Shown piece by piece: positions 54,637 through 62,309 of a DNA stretch of 64,000 nt (position 1 is its first letter; every line of letters begins with the position of its first letter). The DNA is from Phytoactinopolyspora halophila (GTDB lineage Bacteria; Actinomycetota; Actinomycetes; Jiangellales; Jiangellaceae). The stretch is taken from the NCBI RefSeq assembly GCF_003287285.1, contig NZ_QMIG01000018.1, positions 1 to 64,000 on the forward strand. Reading direction: 5' to 3'. The translations under genes and the position numbers were made by a program. Under the pieces are notes generated by a model that was not told where the DNA came from, ran no database searches, and was given only the letters and a program-made list of their open reading frames with translations.

Positions 54637-56073
54637 GTGACAAACACGGAATCAGCAAGCGGAAAATCGGTCACCGATCGGGGTGCTCGGCCAGGACTCA
54701 CCCTTGCCGCAGTGGCTGTCGTGCAGTTCATGGTGTCGGTGGACCTGTCGGTCGTGAACGTCGGACTCCCGCGGATCGCTGCTGGCCTCGGCTTCAGCGC
54801 AGTTGACCTGACCTGGGTGATCCACGCCTACGCCCTCACTTTCGGTGGGCTACTCCTGCTGGGCGGCAAGATCGCCGACCGGTACGGTCTCAAGCGTGTC
54901 CTACTGCTCGGGCTCGCCGTGTTCGCACTAGCGTCCCTCGCCGGTGGCTTCGCGCAGGAACCCTGCCATCTCGTCGCTGCCCGCGCCGTGCAAGGCATCG
55001 GGGCCGCCACGCTGGCTCCGGCCGCGCTGGCGCTGTTGACCGCGACGTTCCCCTCCGGCAAGGCCCGAGTCAAGGCCTTCGGCGTGTGGAGCGCGATGAA
55101 CGCTGGCGGGGGCGTGCTTGGCGTCCTGATCGGCGGTGTTCTTACCGAGTACGCGGGCTGGCGATGGGTAATGTTCGTCAGTGTTCCGATGGCCGTTGGC
55201 GCGCTTCTCCTGGCTGGGCGCGGTGTCGCCGACGATCTGCATACCGGGCGCAGCGGCCGTCCGGACGTATTGGGGGCCGTGCTGGCCACGGTGGGAATGA
55301 TCCTGCTCGTGTTCGGCATCGTCCGCACAGACGAACATTCCTGGACCTCGCCGGTCACGCTGACGTCCCTGCCGGTCGCCGTCGCACTGTTGGCCGCATT
55401 CGTCTATATCGAGCGGACCACCACCCGCGACGCGCTCATCCGGCTCGGCCTCTTCGCCAACCGCTCGGTGGCCGGTGCCAACGCCTACAATCTCATTTTC
55501 GGCGCTACCATGGCCTCAGCCTTCTATTTCGTGTCCCTCTACATCCAACGAGTGCTCGGCGCCAGCCCGGCCATGACAGGAATCCAGCTCCTGCCGCTTG
55601 CGCTTGGTGTGATCGTCGGCTCCGTACTTGCCACCAAACTCGGCTACCGTGTCGCTCGCCGGACTCTCATGGTCGCGGGCGCATTGATTGCCGCGGTTGG
55701 GTTCGCCTGGTTCGGCCTCATCAGTGCTGACGGATCTTTCGTCACTGACGTCATTGGTCCGTCGATTGTCACCGGCGTCGGATTCGGGCTCTGCCTCGGG
55801 CCCGTTGTCTCCACTGCCACGGTGGGCGTCGCGTCTCACGAGACGGGCACTGCCTCGGGCCTGCTGAGCAGTTCACGCCAGGTCGGCGCGTCAGTCGGAC
55901 TGGCCGTGCTCGGCACCGCCGCCCAGCACCGTACCGGCCAGAGCGCCACGCTCGAGGCCCTCAACGACGGATACGCGCTCGGCATGATAATCGGCGCCGT
56001 GCTCTGGGTGGTCGCCGCTCTCATCGCCCTCACTGTCCTTCCCCGCCCAAGCACAGCAGCACTTGCCCGGTGA
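54637..56073 (+). CDS. MFS drug exporter, DHA2 (14-helix) type
   Basis: 478 aa, EmrB/QacA-like. It starts VVQFMVSVDLSVVNVGLPRIAAGLGFSAVDLTWVIHAYALTFGGLLLLGGKIADRYG, the DHA2 motif order, with motif A GGKIADRYGLKR. About 14 hydrophobic segments are visible across the protein, with motif C-like GAMNAGGGVLGVLIGGVLT (here SAMNAGGGVLGVLIGG). It starts at GTG 54637. It is probably repressed by the divergent TetR protein. The drug or metabolite exported is not predictable. Confidence 0.92.
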   Translation: MTNTESASGKSVTDRGARPGLTLAAVAVVQFMVSVDLSVVNVGLPRIAAGLGFSAVDLTWVIHAYALTFGGLLLLGGKIADRYGLKRVLLLGLAVFALASLAGGFAQEPCHLVAARAVQGIGAATLAPAALALLTATFPSGKARVKAFGVWSAMNAGGGVLGVLIGGVLTEYAGWRWVMFVSVPMAVGALLLAGRGVADDLHTGRSGRPDVLGAVLATVGMILLVFGIVRTDEHSWTSPVTLTSLPVAVALLAAFVYIERTTTRDALIRLGLFANRSVAGANAYNLIFGATMASAFYFVSLYIQRVLGASPAMTGIQLLPLALGVIVGSVLATKLGYRVARRTLMVAGALIAAVGFAWFGLISADGSFVTDVIGPSIVTGVGFGLCLGPVVSTATVGVASHETGTASGLLSSSRQVGASVGLAVLGTAAQHRTGQSATLEALNDGYALGMIIGAVLWVVAALIALTVLPRPSTAALAR

Positions 56074-56095
56074 GGACCCCTTACACTGTCGAAAC

Positions 56096-56172
56096 AGCAC
56101 GCTCCTGTTGAAGCTTTCGATGGCGTTGGTCGTGCAAGGCCCGACCTGGTTCCAGCCGATCAACAGCAGCCG
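56096..56172 (-). pseudogene. IS256-like transposase remnant
   Basis: On the minus strand the stretch reads LLIGWNQVGPCTTNAIESFNRSVLF. TTNAIES followed by FNR is the conserved signature of IS256 (mutator) transposases. Only about 25 codons remain, with no other part of the element visible. It is squeezed between the MFS and MBL-fold genes. Confidence 0.5.
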
Positions 56173-56205
56173 AGCCACATGAACTGCCCCGGGGGCACGG
56201 AGGTG

Positions 56206-57108
56206 ATGCACATCGAGCGGATGGCACCAGGCGTTTCGGTTGCGGCGCGACTTCCGGGAGGGTGGTTTCGCAACAACACCGGCTGGGTCACGGGATCGTC
56301 GGGCACGGTCATGGTGGACACGGCGGCGACGGAGCACCTGACACGGCGGCTGATCGATCAGATCGGTATCGATTCTGCAGAACTGCGGATCGTGTTGACC
56401 CACGCCCACGGTGACCACGTTAACGGGGCGGGTCTGCTGGCCCGTCGTGGCGCGAGCGTGTATGCGGCCGAAGCCGCCTGTGCGGACGTTCGGGCCGGGC
56501 CACACACCTTTCCCAGCGTGTTCGACGCACCGGATGGCATGTGGGGTGCGATCGATCCGCCGGAGCGGATCGAGCCGGTGTCCGAGCGCACGATGTTCGA
56601 TCTGGGCGACCGCCGGGTGATGGTTGTTCCGGTTCCGGAGACCGCGCACACCCCGGGTGATCTTGTGGTGTACGACGACGTCTCGGGCACGCTGTTCGCC
56701 GGGGATCTGGTGTTTTCCGGAGTGACCCCGTTTGCGTTGCAGGGCAGGATCACCGGGTGGTTGCGGGCGTTGGATTGGCTCGACAGCTTCGACGCCGCGC
56801 GGGTGGTGCCGGGGCACGGGCCCGTGCCGGCCGACGCCGCGGTGCTGACCGGAATGCGGGAGTACTTTCACTGGTTGCTGGAGGTCACCACCGAGGAGAC
56901 CTGCGATTTCGGTGCGCTGACCGAACGGGCCCGGCAGCGATGGGCCGGGTGGCACGATCAGGAGCGACATCCGGTGAACCTGCGAGTCGCCTACTCCGAG
57001 AATCACGGCACCGATCTGGATCTTGCCGAAGGCATCGGTGCCATGCTGCACGCTGCTGGCGGCCCGATCCGGCTGGATCTCAACACCGCCGGTGACGCTG
57101 CACTGTGA
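56206..57108 (+). CDS. MBL-fold metallo-hydrolase
   Basis: About 300 aa from ATG 56206 (GGAGGTG just upstream); ATG 56179 would add 9 residues. Zinc-binding motifs: THAHGDHVNG (HxHxDH), ETAHTPGDLVVY (His), LFAGDLVFSG (Asp) and VPGHGPV (His). The N-terminal layout (MAPGVSVAARLPGGWFRNNTGWVTG) is like the small-molecule SoxH/quinoprotein-relay-type MBL group. The substrate is unknown. It sits right after a 12-bp sequence identical to the tRNA 3' end region. Confidence 0.85.
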   Translation: MHIERMAPGVSVAARLPGGWFRNNTGWVTGSSGTVMVDTAATEHLTRRLIDQIGIDSAELRIVLTHAHGDHVNGAGLLARRGASVYAAEAACADVRAGPHTFPSVFDAPDGMWGAIDPPERIEPVSERTMFDLGDRRVMVVPVPETAHTPGDLVVYDDVSGTLFAGDLVFSGVTPFALQGRITGWLRALDWLDSFDAARVVPGHGPVPADAAVLTGMREYFHWLLEVTTEETCDFGALTERARQRWAGWHDQERHPVNLRVAYSENHGTDLDLAEGIGAMLHAAGGPIRLDLNTAGDAAL

Positions 57109-57129
57109 GGCTCCGTCTCTCCGTCCCGA

Positions 57130-57396
57130 TCACGACGTGACGGCAGTCTGCTGGACCGTGGCGAGGTCGCCGTACTCGACCACCCCTCGGATGTGACGGT
57201 GTGTCACCTCGGCGACGCGTTGGCCGAGTGCTGCGGCTGTCCGCAGATCGCTGTGGCCGGGTACCTCGTCGGCGGGCCGGTCTACGTCGGCTTGTGCCAT
57301 GGCGCCGAGCCAACTTCCGAGCCGGTTGTGGCCGGGACGCGTCGCGCTCCCTCTGCCACGGCCTCGGCCTGCTTGGCCGTGTGCCCGTATGTTCAA
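57130..57396 (-). pseudogene. C-terminal remnant of a flavodoxin-fold NAD(P)H oxidoreductase
   Basis: On the minus strand, GSWLGAMAQADVDRPADEVPGHSDLRTAAALGQRVAEVTHRHIRG resembles the C-terminus of WrbA/NAD(P)H-dependent FMN reductase-like proteins, where SDLRTAxxLGxRVAE is typical. The N-terminal flavin-binding part is absent and the upstream sequence changes to the divergent MarR remnant. It is called a fragment; confidence is limited because the motif is short. Confidence 0.45.
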
Positions 57397-57789
57397 TCCG
57401 GGACGGCCCTTGACTTCGTCGACGACCTGATCGCGACGTGGCCGGACGAACTACCGGAGATCGCCGGGCTGCCGCTCGAGCTGGCCAAGCGTGCCGCGCG
57501 CCTGACGGCGCTCATGGACCAGTCCATAGACACGGAGCTGGAAAGGCTGGGCCTGACACGCGCGGAATTCGACATCGTGGCGACGCTTCGCCGGCAGGGT
57601 GCGCCGTACCGGCTACGCCCCACAGATCTGTCGAAAGGCCTGCTGCTCTCGTCCGGTGGCACGGCAACGTGCTCCGGCGCCTTCAGGCCAGGGGGTGCCA
57701 GCGCTCGCGCCACTGCGGACGCGCTACGGGAGGTCTTGATCGCACTCGGGGACACTGCGCCGCATGCGAGCGCGGCGCCTGATGGATAG
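57379..57789 (+). pseudogene. MarR family regulator, frameshifted and internally deleted
   Basis: Frame 1 gives ELAKRAARLTALMDQSIDTELERLGLTRAEFDIVATLRRQGAPYRLRPTDLSKGLLLSSGGT, a clear MarR core helix. At about 57660 the reading frame slips: the expected N-V-L-R-R-L-Q-A-R-G continues only in another frame. The wing is then missing, and the original frame resumes as DALREVLIALGD, a MarR C-terminal helix. The gene is thus broken by an indel plus a deletion. Confidence 0.7.
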
Positions 57790-57844
57790 GGCAGTGCCTG
57801 GAGCGTCGTAGCTGCGGACATCCCGACCACGCTCTCCCGGATGC

Positions 57845-58711
57845 CTACGGGCCCTTCGCCAGCAGCTCGCGCGCCTTCGCAAGTGTGGTCACGTCGGCCA
57901 CCGTCCACGGTCCCGACCGGATGGCCACGACGTGTTCGAACCCGAGTTCGCGAAGGGCATGGCAACGGTCGGCGAACTCGGAGGGCGCTTCTCCCGGTTC
58001 GAAGCGGGTGCTCACCGTGGTGGTGATATCCGAATACGCTCGCCCCTCGGCGTCGCAGTGTTTGGCCAGCACGCTCAGCTTGTGGCGCAGCGTGGCGCCG
58101 CCGTCGGGCACGTCGAAGAGGTTGCACGCGTCGGCATGCCGGGCCACCATGCGCAGGGTCTTGTTCTCTCCCATCCCGCCGATGAGGATTGGCGGGTGGG
58201 GCTGGCTCACTGGTTGGGGGATGTTCACGGGCCGTTCCAACTGGTAGTGGCTGCCCTCGAACGGAGATTCGTCGCCGGTCCACATCTGCAACGCCAGCCG
58301 CAGGATCTCGTCCAGCCGGGCGAACCGTTCGCTAACGGGTGGGAGCGGCAACCCGAGCGCTTGGCACTCGCTCTCGCTGTAGCCGCTACCGATTCCGAGC
58401 CATGCCCGCCCGTTGGAGAGCACGTCGAGCGTGGTCACCGCCTTGATCAGCAGCGCGGGAGGGCGATAGGTGGCGGCGGACACCATGGTGCCCAGCCGGA
58501 CGTGCTGGCTCTGGCCGGCCAGAAATCCCAGGGTCGTGTAGGCCTCGAGCATCTCGGCCTCGAGCGTGGAGGTGGGGTCGACCTGTAACAGGTGATCGGC
58601 AACCCACACCGTGTCCAGGCCGCCGTCGTCGGCGCGCTGCACGATCCGGCTCAGCTCAGCGCCCGGTGTCTGGGGCCAGGAGTAGTTCGTGATGTTGATG
58701 TCGACCCGCAT
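57845..58711 (-). CDS. LLM-class F420-dependent oxidoreductase
   Basis: About 288 aa from ATG 58711, preceded by GAGGAAGG. Features: MRVDINITNYSWPQTPGAELSRIVQRADDGGLDTVWVADHLLQV, YTTLGFLAGQSQHVRLGTMVSAATYRPPALLIKAVTTLDVLSNGRAWLGIGSG, and PPILIGGMGENKTLRMVARHADACNLF. This is the common F420-type luciferase fold (WVADHLLQV; GIGSGYSE). It is distinct from the similar protein at 2.8 kb. The substrate is unknown. Confidence 0.9.
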   Translation of the reverse strand: MRVDINITNYSWPQTPGAELSRIVQRADDGGLDTVWVADHLLQVDPTSTLEAEMLEAYTTLGFLAGQSQHVRLGTMVSAATYRPPALLIKAVTTLDVLSNGRAWLGIGSGYSESECQALGLPLPPVSERFARLDEILRLALQMWTGDESPFEGSHYQLERPVNIPQPVSQPHPPILIGGMGENKTLRMVARHADACNLFDVPDGGATLRHKLSVLAKHCDAEGRAYSDITTTVSTRFEPGEAPSEFADRCHALRELGFEHVVAIRSGPWTVADVTTLAKARELLAKGP

Positions 58712-58805
58712 GTGTACGCCTTCCTCGAGGTGCCGCGCCCCCACCTCTGCGGTCATGGCGGTGCGGGCACGCTGCTGGTGCGCCGTGGTTGGGATGTGAG
58801 CCGAT

Positions 58806-59030
58806 CTACTGATCGGCCATGGACGACAGTTGAATGTTCACGATCTTGTGGTCGCTCTCGTCGTCTACCGCGACCAGCGTGAGACGGAACCGGCCCGAAA
58901 ACGGCTTGCCCTGGTAGGCCGCCTCTTGGTTCAGCACGCCATTGATCACGGCGACGTCGCCCTGCAGCTCGGCGACTGTCCATCGATCGACCAGCTCGCG
59001 CGCCGGTGCGTCTGCACCCGTCGTCGACAT
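58806..59030 (-). pseudogene. NTF2-like (DUF4440-type) protein with in-frame internal deletion
   Basis: 74 aa: ELVDRWTVAELQGDVAVINGVLNQEAAYQGKPFSGRFRLTLVAVDD followed by IVNIQLSSMADQ. Intact NTF2-like relatives have about 125 aa. The first helix joins directly to the later beta-hairpin AAYQGKPFSGRFRLTLV, so about 50 central residues are lost without a frameshift. It could be a functional short form, but a pseudogene is more likely. Confidence 0.55.
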
Positions 59031-59070
59031 CAGTCATCTCCTTTCCGGTCCCGCACCAAAGCATAGATCG

Positions 59071-59096
59071 CTAATCATTAGATATCAATCAATTAG
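59071..59096. promoter_or_regulatory. candidate MarR operator 1
   Basis: CTAATCATTAG (perfect 11-bp dyad) runs into ATTAGATATCAATCAATTAG, just upstream of the MarR start. The same motif occurs ahead of the membrane protein gene at 59.7 kb. Confidence 0.5.
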
Positions 59097-59126
59097 ACGG
59101 CTATGTTTCTTGGTACCATGGCTGCC

Positions 59127-59582
59127 ATGTCGGCGCCCAGGGAGCTCCCGATCGGGATAGCGTTGTCGAACACTGCCAAGGCCGTCAGCCGCGCCTTCGA
59201 TGAGGCGTTGAGCGAGGCAGGGGGTTCGCGGCCGATCTGGCTGATCCTGATGTCCCTGAAGAACCGGTCGGTGGCCAACCAGCGTGAACTTGCCGACGCG
59301 GTGGGTATTCGCGGTGCGACACTGACCCACCATCTTGCCGCGATGGAAGACAGCGGGCTGGTCACGCGCCGTCGTGACCCGGCGAATCGCCGGGTCCATC
59401 TCATGGAACTCACGCCCGAAGGGGAGGCTGCGTTCCTGCGATTGCGAGATGCCGCGGTCACCTTCGACCGCGCACTGCGCGCCGGGATGTCCGACGATGA
59501 GGTGGGCCACCTTCGCGAGCTCCTCGACCGGCTCCGGGCGAACGTGGCTGGCTATGAACCGGCGGATGACGGCCAGGTGTAG
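59127..59582 (+). CDS. MarR family transcriptional regulator
   Basis: About 151 aa from ATG 59127; ATGs at 59103 and 59118 could extend it. Winged helix: AVSRAFDEALSEAGGSRPIWLILMSLKNRSVANQRELADAVGIRGATLTHHLAAMEDSGLVTRRRDPANRRVHLMELTPEGEAAFLRLRDA. The wing (RRRDPANRRVHLMEL) is intact. Two AT-rich TTAG/CTAA dyads, here and before the next gene, suggest it represses itself and the downstream membrane protein. The inducer is unknown. Confidence 0.9.
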   Translation: MSAPRELPIGIALSNTAKAVSRAFDEALSEAGGSRPIWLILMSLKNRSVANQRELADAVGIRGATLTHHLAAMEDSGLVTRRRDPANRRVHLMELTPEGEAAFLRLRDAAVTFDRALRAGMSDDEVGHLRELLDRLRANVAGYEPADDGQV

Positions 59583-59658
59583 CCCGCGTCGCGCGGGGTG
59601 ATCACGTCCACGAGCGAGCGTGCATCCGTGGGCGATGCGGCAGGGGGTCTCTGCGGAA

Positions 59659-59689
59659 CATTAGACATCGAATCATTAGTAATCTAATG
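59659..59689. promoter_or_regulatory. candidate MarR operator 2
   Basis: ATTAGACATCGAATCATTAG, similar to operator 1, is followed by AATCTAATG, so CATTAGA/TCTAATG arms span the whole site. It lies 79 bp upstream of the membrane protein ATG. Confidence 0.5.
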
Positions 59690-59767
59690 TTTTCGGAGGC
59701 GGTCTGCCCACGTTCCCGTGAGCCGGCCCGTCACGTCACGAACCGCGAAGCTGCTGAGGAGCCGACC

Positions 59768-60469
59768 ATGACGACACGACAGAACACCACCGATCCGCCC
59801 GCCGTCACGGCCCCTGGGCCGTCGCTCGTCGCACCTGCCGTTACCTTTGTGGCGTCGTTCGTCGCGAGCCTGATTCTCGGGCCCATCCTCGGTGCGGGTG
59901 CCGCGCCGTCACCGTTCTCGGACGCGGACGCCGCCCGCGACTACTTTGCCGACAACCCGACGGTCTCTCAGATCACGGGCCTCGTGCAGTTCGGTGCGGC
60001 GATCGCGCTCGGCGTGTTCACCGCCGCGTCGCTATCGAGGATGCGACAGCTCGTGCCGAACACATCCGCTCCCGCCATCGGCGCGGTCGGTGGGAGCCTC
60101 TCCGCGATCTTTCTGGCAATCAACGGAGTGCTGCAATGGGTGCTCGGCCAGGCGGACATCACCCACGATGAGGCTCTCGTGCAGGCATTGCACCACCTCT
60201 ACTTCGGTGCTGGGGGACCAGCGCACGTGGGGACGCTCGGCTTGCTCGTCGCTGGTATCGCCTGGATGGCGATCTCTGCAGGCGCGTTGCCTCGATGGTT
60301 GTCCGTGGTAGGCGTCGTGATCGCGTCGATCTCAGTCGTCTCGCTGATCACGTTCCTGACTTCCGGAGCCGCCCCGCTCGTCGCAATCGGCCGGTTCACC
60401 GCCATGATCTGGATCGTCGTAACCGCCGTCTTGGTGTCCCGCAGCCGGCGGACGCGCACGGACGGATGA
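59768..60469 (+). CDS. DUF4386-like membrane protein
   Basis: 233 aa from ATG 59768, preceded by a GAGGAG site. About six hydrophobic segments: LVAPAVTFVASFVASLILGPIL, ITGLVQFGAAIALGVFTAAS, AIGAVGGSLSAIFLAINGVLQWVLG, VGTLGLLVAGIAWMAISAG, WLSVVGVVIASISVVSLITFL and VAIGRFTAMIWIVVTAVLV. The layout resembles DUF4386 or related small integral membrane proteins. The function is unknown. It is probably controlled by the neighbouring MarR protein. Confidence 0.75.
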   Translation: MTTRQNTTDPPAVTAPGPSLVAPAVTFVASFVASLILGPILGAGAAPSPFSDADAARDYFADNPTVSQITGLVQFGAAIALGVFTAASLSRMRQLVPNTSAPAIGAVGGSLSAIFLAINGVLQWVLGQADITHDEALVQALHHLYFGAGGPAHVGTLGLLVAGIAWMAISAGALPRWLSVVGVVIASISVVSLITFLTSGAAPLVAIGRFTAMIWIVVTAVLVSRSRRTRTDG

Positions 60470-60530
60470 TTTCTCGTCGATCGTCGCTCGTGGTGGAGCC
60501 GGGTGAGATCGCCCTACGCTCTGCGGAGCC

Positions 60531-61913
60531 CTACTCGGAATCCTGTCTACGGACCGTTTCGGTGTCCGCGTCATCGCCTGACTCCGAATCTGTTGTCGAG
60601 ACCGGTCCCCGATCATCTGCCGGTGGTTGCGCGGTGCCCGCGGTGGTCATCCGTACGGTGTTGCGGCCGTCGTTCTTCGCCTCGTAGAGCGCGGAATCGG
60701 CGGCGAGGAGGAGCTCGTCGAGCGTCGTTGTCTCATCGGGGACGTAGAACACTCCACCGAGCGATGCACTGATGGTGACGGTTTCGTCGGTTTGATCAGG
60801 GGGTTGGAGGACGATGGACTGGATGCGCAGGCGGATGCGTTCAGCTACCCGGTGCACGTTCTGAGCCGAGCCGACATCGGAGACGAGGACCGTGAATTCC
60901 TCACCGCCCCATCGGCCGCACGCATCCAATTCGCGCACCTCGCTACGCAACTCTTCGGCGACTGACTTGAGAGCATCGTCGCCGAATGAATGGCCGTAGG
61001 TGTCGTTGAGGCTCTTGAAGTGATCCAGATCGACGATGAGCAGACCGAGGTTCGTCTGGTGATGTCGTGCCCGGGACAGCATTTCCGCGGCGAAATCGTG
61101 CCACCGTCCTGCGGTCGCGAGGCCGGTCTTGCTGTCGATGCGTGCGGCATGCTCGTACTGGCTCACCAAGAGACTGCGGCCGAATACGACCATGGCAATC
61201 ATCACGCCTAACAACGCGAGCGGCTGGTGGACGACCAGTATGGCGCTGACAAACCCTAGACCGAATGCAGCAGCGTCTACGAGTTGCTCATTGAAGTTCT
61301 CGAATAGATCGCTTGCGCGCACCGTGGGGTTATAGAGGGCCAGAGCAGCCAGCACCAGGCCGAAGTTGACCGCCCAGCAAAATACCGCGGCCAGAACAAT
61401 GACGCCTACGTCTACGAGGGATACTGGCAGCGACTCGCTTGGGATGCCCGGGTAGGCCGACATTCCCGCTGACAGGATCAGTATTGCTGTCTGAGCTCCC
61501 AACAGAGTGGTTGCCCCGGAATAGACCCGTCGATACGGCACAGCCTTGCGTTCTTTGACGCGATACCACATAAGCAGAGCCGTGACCAAGACCAGCGCAG
61601 AGGCCAGAGCAGGGGGTAACACGATGACCCCGGCGAAGAACCAGACATTTGTAGGGTCCACATGGGCTACGTAGGCCTGATGCGCGAATGAGCGTCGACG
61701 CTCGATGTGTCGAGTTAATTCGATTGATGCCCAGGCAAAACCAGCCAAGATACCGAATCGCGCGAGATCCTCGACGTCTATGCGCACGAGAAACGCAGTG
61801 CCTGCTGTGACAACGACGGCGAGGCTGTTAACGACAAGAATCAGAACGAGCACTGACTTGGGCACGCGCCATAGCGCCCAGCCTCGACACCACTGCCACG
61901 TTCGCCGTGTCAC
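60531..61913 (-). CDS. membrane-bound GGDEF diguanylate cyclase
   Basis: 460 aa. The N-terminal half has about seven or eight membrane helices (VLVLILVVNSLAVVVTAGTAFLV; VWFFAGVIVLPPALASALVLVTALLMW). The GGDEF domain starts near residue 265: TGLATAGRWHDFAAEML, LIVDLDHFKSLNDTYGHSFGDDAL, and the active-site GRWGGEEFTVLVSD. The inhibitory site RELD lies exactly five residues before GGEEF, so both the catalytic site and the I-site look intact. The GTG start overlaps a small upstream ORF by 4 bp (GTGA). It would make c-di-GMP in response to a membrane signal. Confidence 0.92.
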   Translation of the reverse strand: MTRRTWQWCRGWALWRVPKSVLVLILVVNSLAVVVTAGTAFLVRIDVEDLARFGILAGFAWASIELTRHIERRRSFAHQAYVAHVDPTNVWFFAGVIVLPPALASALVLVTALLMWYRVKERKAVPYRRVYSGATTLLGAQTAILILSAGMSAYPGIPSESLPVSLVDVGVIVLAAVFCWAVNFGLVLAALALYNPTVRASDLFENFNEQLVDAAAFGLGFVSAILVVHQPLALLGVMIAMVVFGRSLLVSQYEHAARIDSKTGLATAGRWHDFAAEMLSRARHHQTNLGLLIVDLDHFKSLNDTYGHSFGDDALKSVAEELRSEVRELDACGRWGGEEFTVLVSDVGSAQNVHRVAERIRLRIQSIVLQPPDQTDETVTISASLGGVFYVPDETTTLDELLLAADSALYEAKNDGRNTVRMTTAGTAQPPADDRGPVSTTDSESGDDADTETVRRQDSE

Positions 61914-62119
61914 ACGTGCACCTGCCTCTGCTTGGTCAGATCCACACCCTCTGTGGGCACGTGTGCCACATAATATCCGAATCGTCCGTCAAGCAATATG
62001 GACAATAGGTGCAAATTGAGATCGGCTGGCCGGGGCGGCGGAAGCATGCTGTCTCGCCAAGTAGTGCGGGGGTCTTTGAATGCGATCGCTGGATAGTTCC
62101 ATCCCACTTGGCGGTGCAT
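61910..62119 (-). CDS. small uncharacterised ORF coupled to the GGDEF gene
   Basis: A 69-codon ORF (MHRQVGWNYPAI... ending TKQRQVHV). It contains a Pro-rich stretch (MLPPPRPADLNLHLLSILLDGRFGYYVAHV). Its TGA stop overlaps the GGDEF GTG start in the GTGA form common in this genome, which argues that it is translated. The ribosome-binding site is weak and the frame stays open upstream. No family recognised. It could be the surviving end of a broken longer gene. Confidence 0.4.
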   Translation of the reverse strand: MHRQVGWNYPAIAFKDPRTTWRDSMLPPPRPADLNLHLLSILLDGRFGYYVAHVPTEGVDLTKQRQVHV

Positions 62120-62176
62120 CGACGTGTCTTCGTGCCTAGCCCCTGCTTGGGATTCCGGACGGAAGGAGGTTTCGTG

Positions 62177-62200
62177 ATGCGCGCGAATAGCTGGGACTGA
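62177..62200 (+). CDS. micro-ORF encoding MRANSWD (copy 1)
   Basis: ATG-CGC-GCG-AAT-AGC-TGG-GAC-TGA preceded by GGAGG at 7-nt spacing, an excellent ribosome-binding site. The peptide MRANSWD is seven residues. No modifying enzyme or receptor is recognisable next door; the nearest genes are an MFS exporter (opposite strand) and the GGDEF protein. It may be a leader peptide, a tiny precursor peptide or a chance ORF kept in a repeat. Confidence 0.35.
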   Translation: MRANSWD

Positions 62201-62246
62201 CGTACCGGAGAGAGTGGTCAGTCGAGTGTCGAGAGGAGGTTTCGCC

Positions 62247-62270
62247 ATGCGCGCGAATAGCTGGGACTGA
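62247..62270 (+). CDS. micro-ORF encoding MRANSWD (copy 2)
   Basis: Identical 24-nt ORF with the same GGAGG at 7-nt spacing, 70 bp after copy 1. The two bases that vary lie between the SD and the ATG, so the coding part is fully conserved. Confidence 0.35.
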   Translation: MRANSWD

Positions 62271-62309
62271 CGTACCGTGGCGGTGCTTGCATGTGGCTCG
62301 TCATTGACT

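Larger units (their letters stand above)
62165..62277 (+). repeat. 43-bp direct repeat, each copy carrying an SD and a 7-codon ORF
   Basis: Copies at 62165-62207 and 62235-62277, offset 70 bp, differ at only two bases. Each reads GGAGGTTTCG, two variable bases, then ATG, six codons and TGA, and eight more identical bases. The repeat unit corresponds exactly to a translatable unit. Confidence 0.85.
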
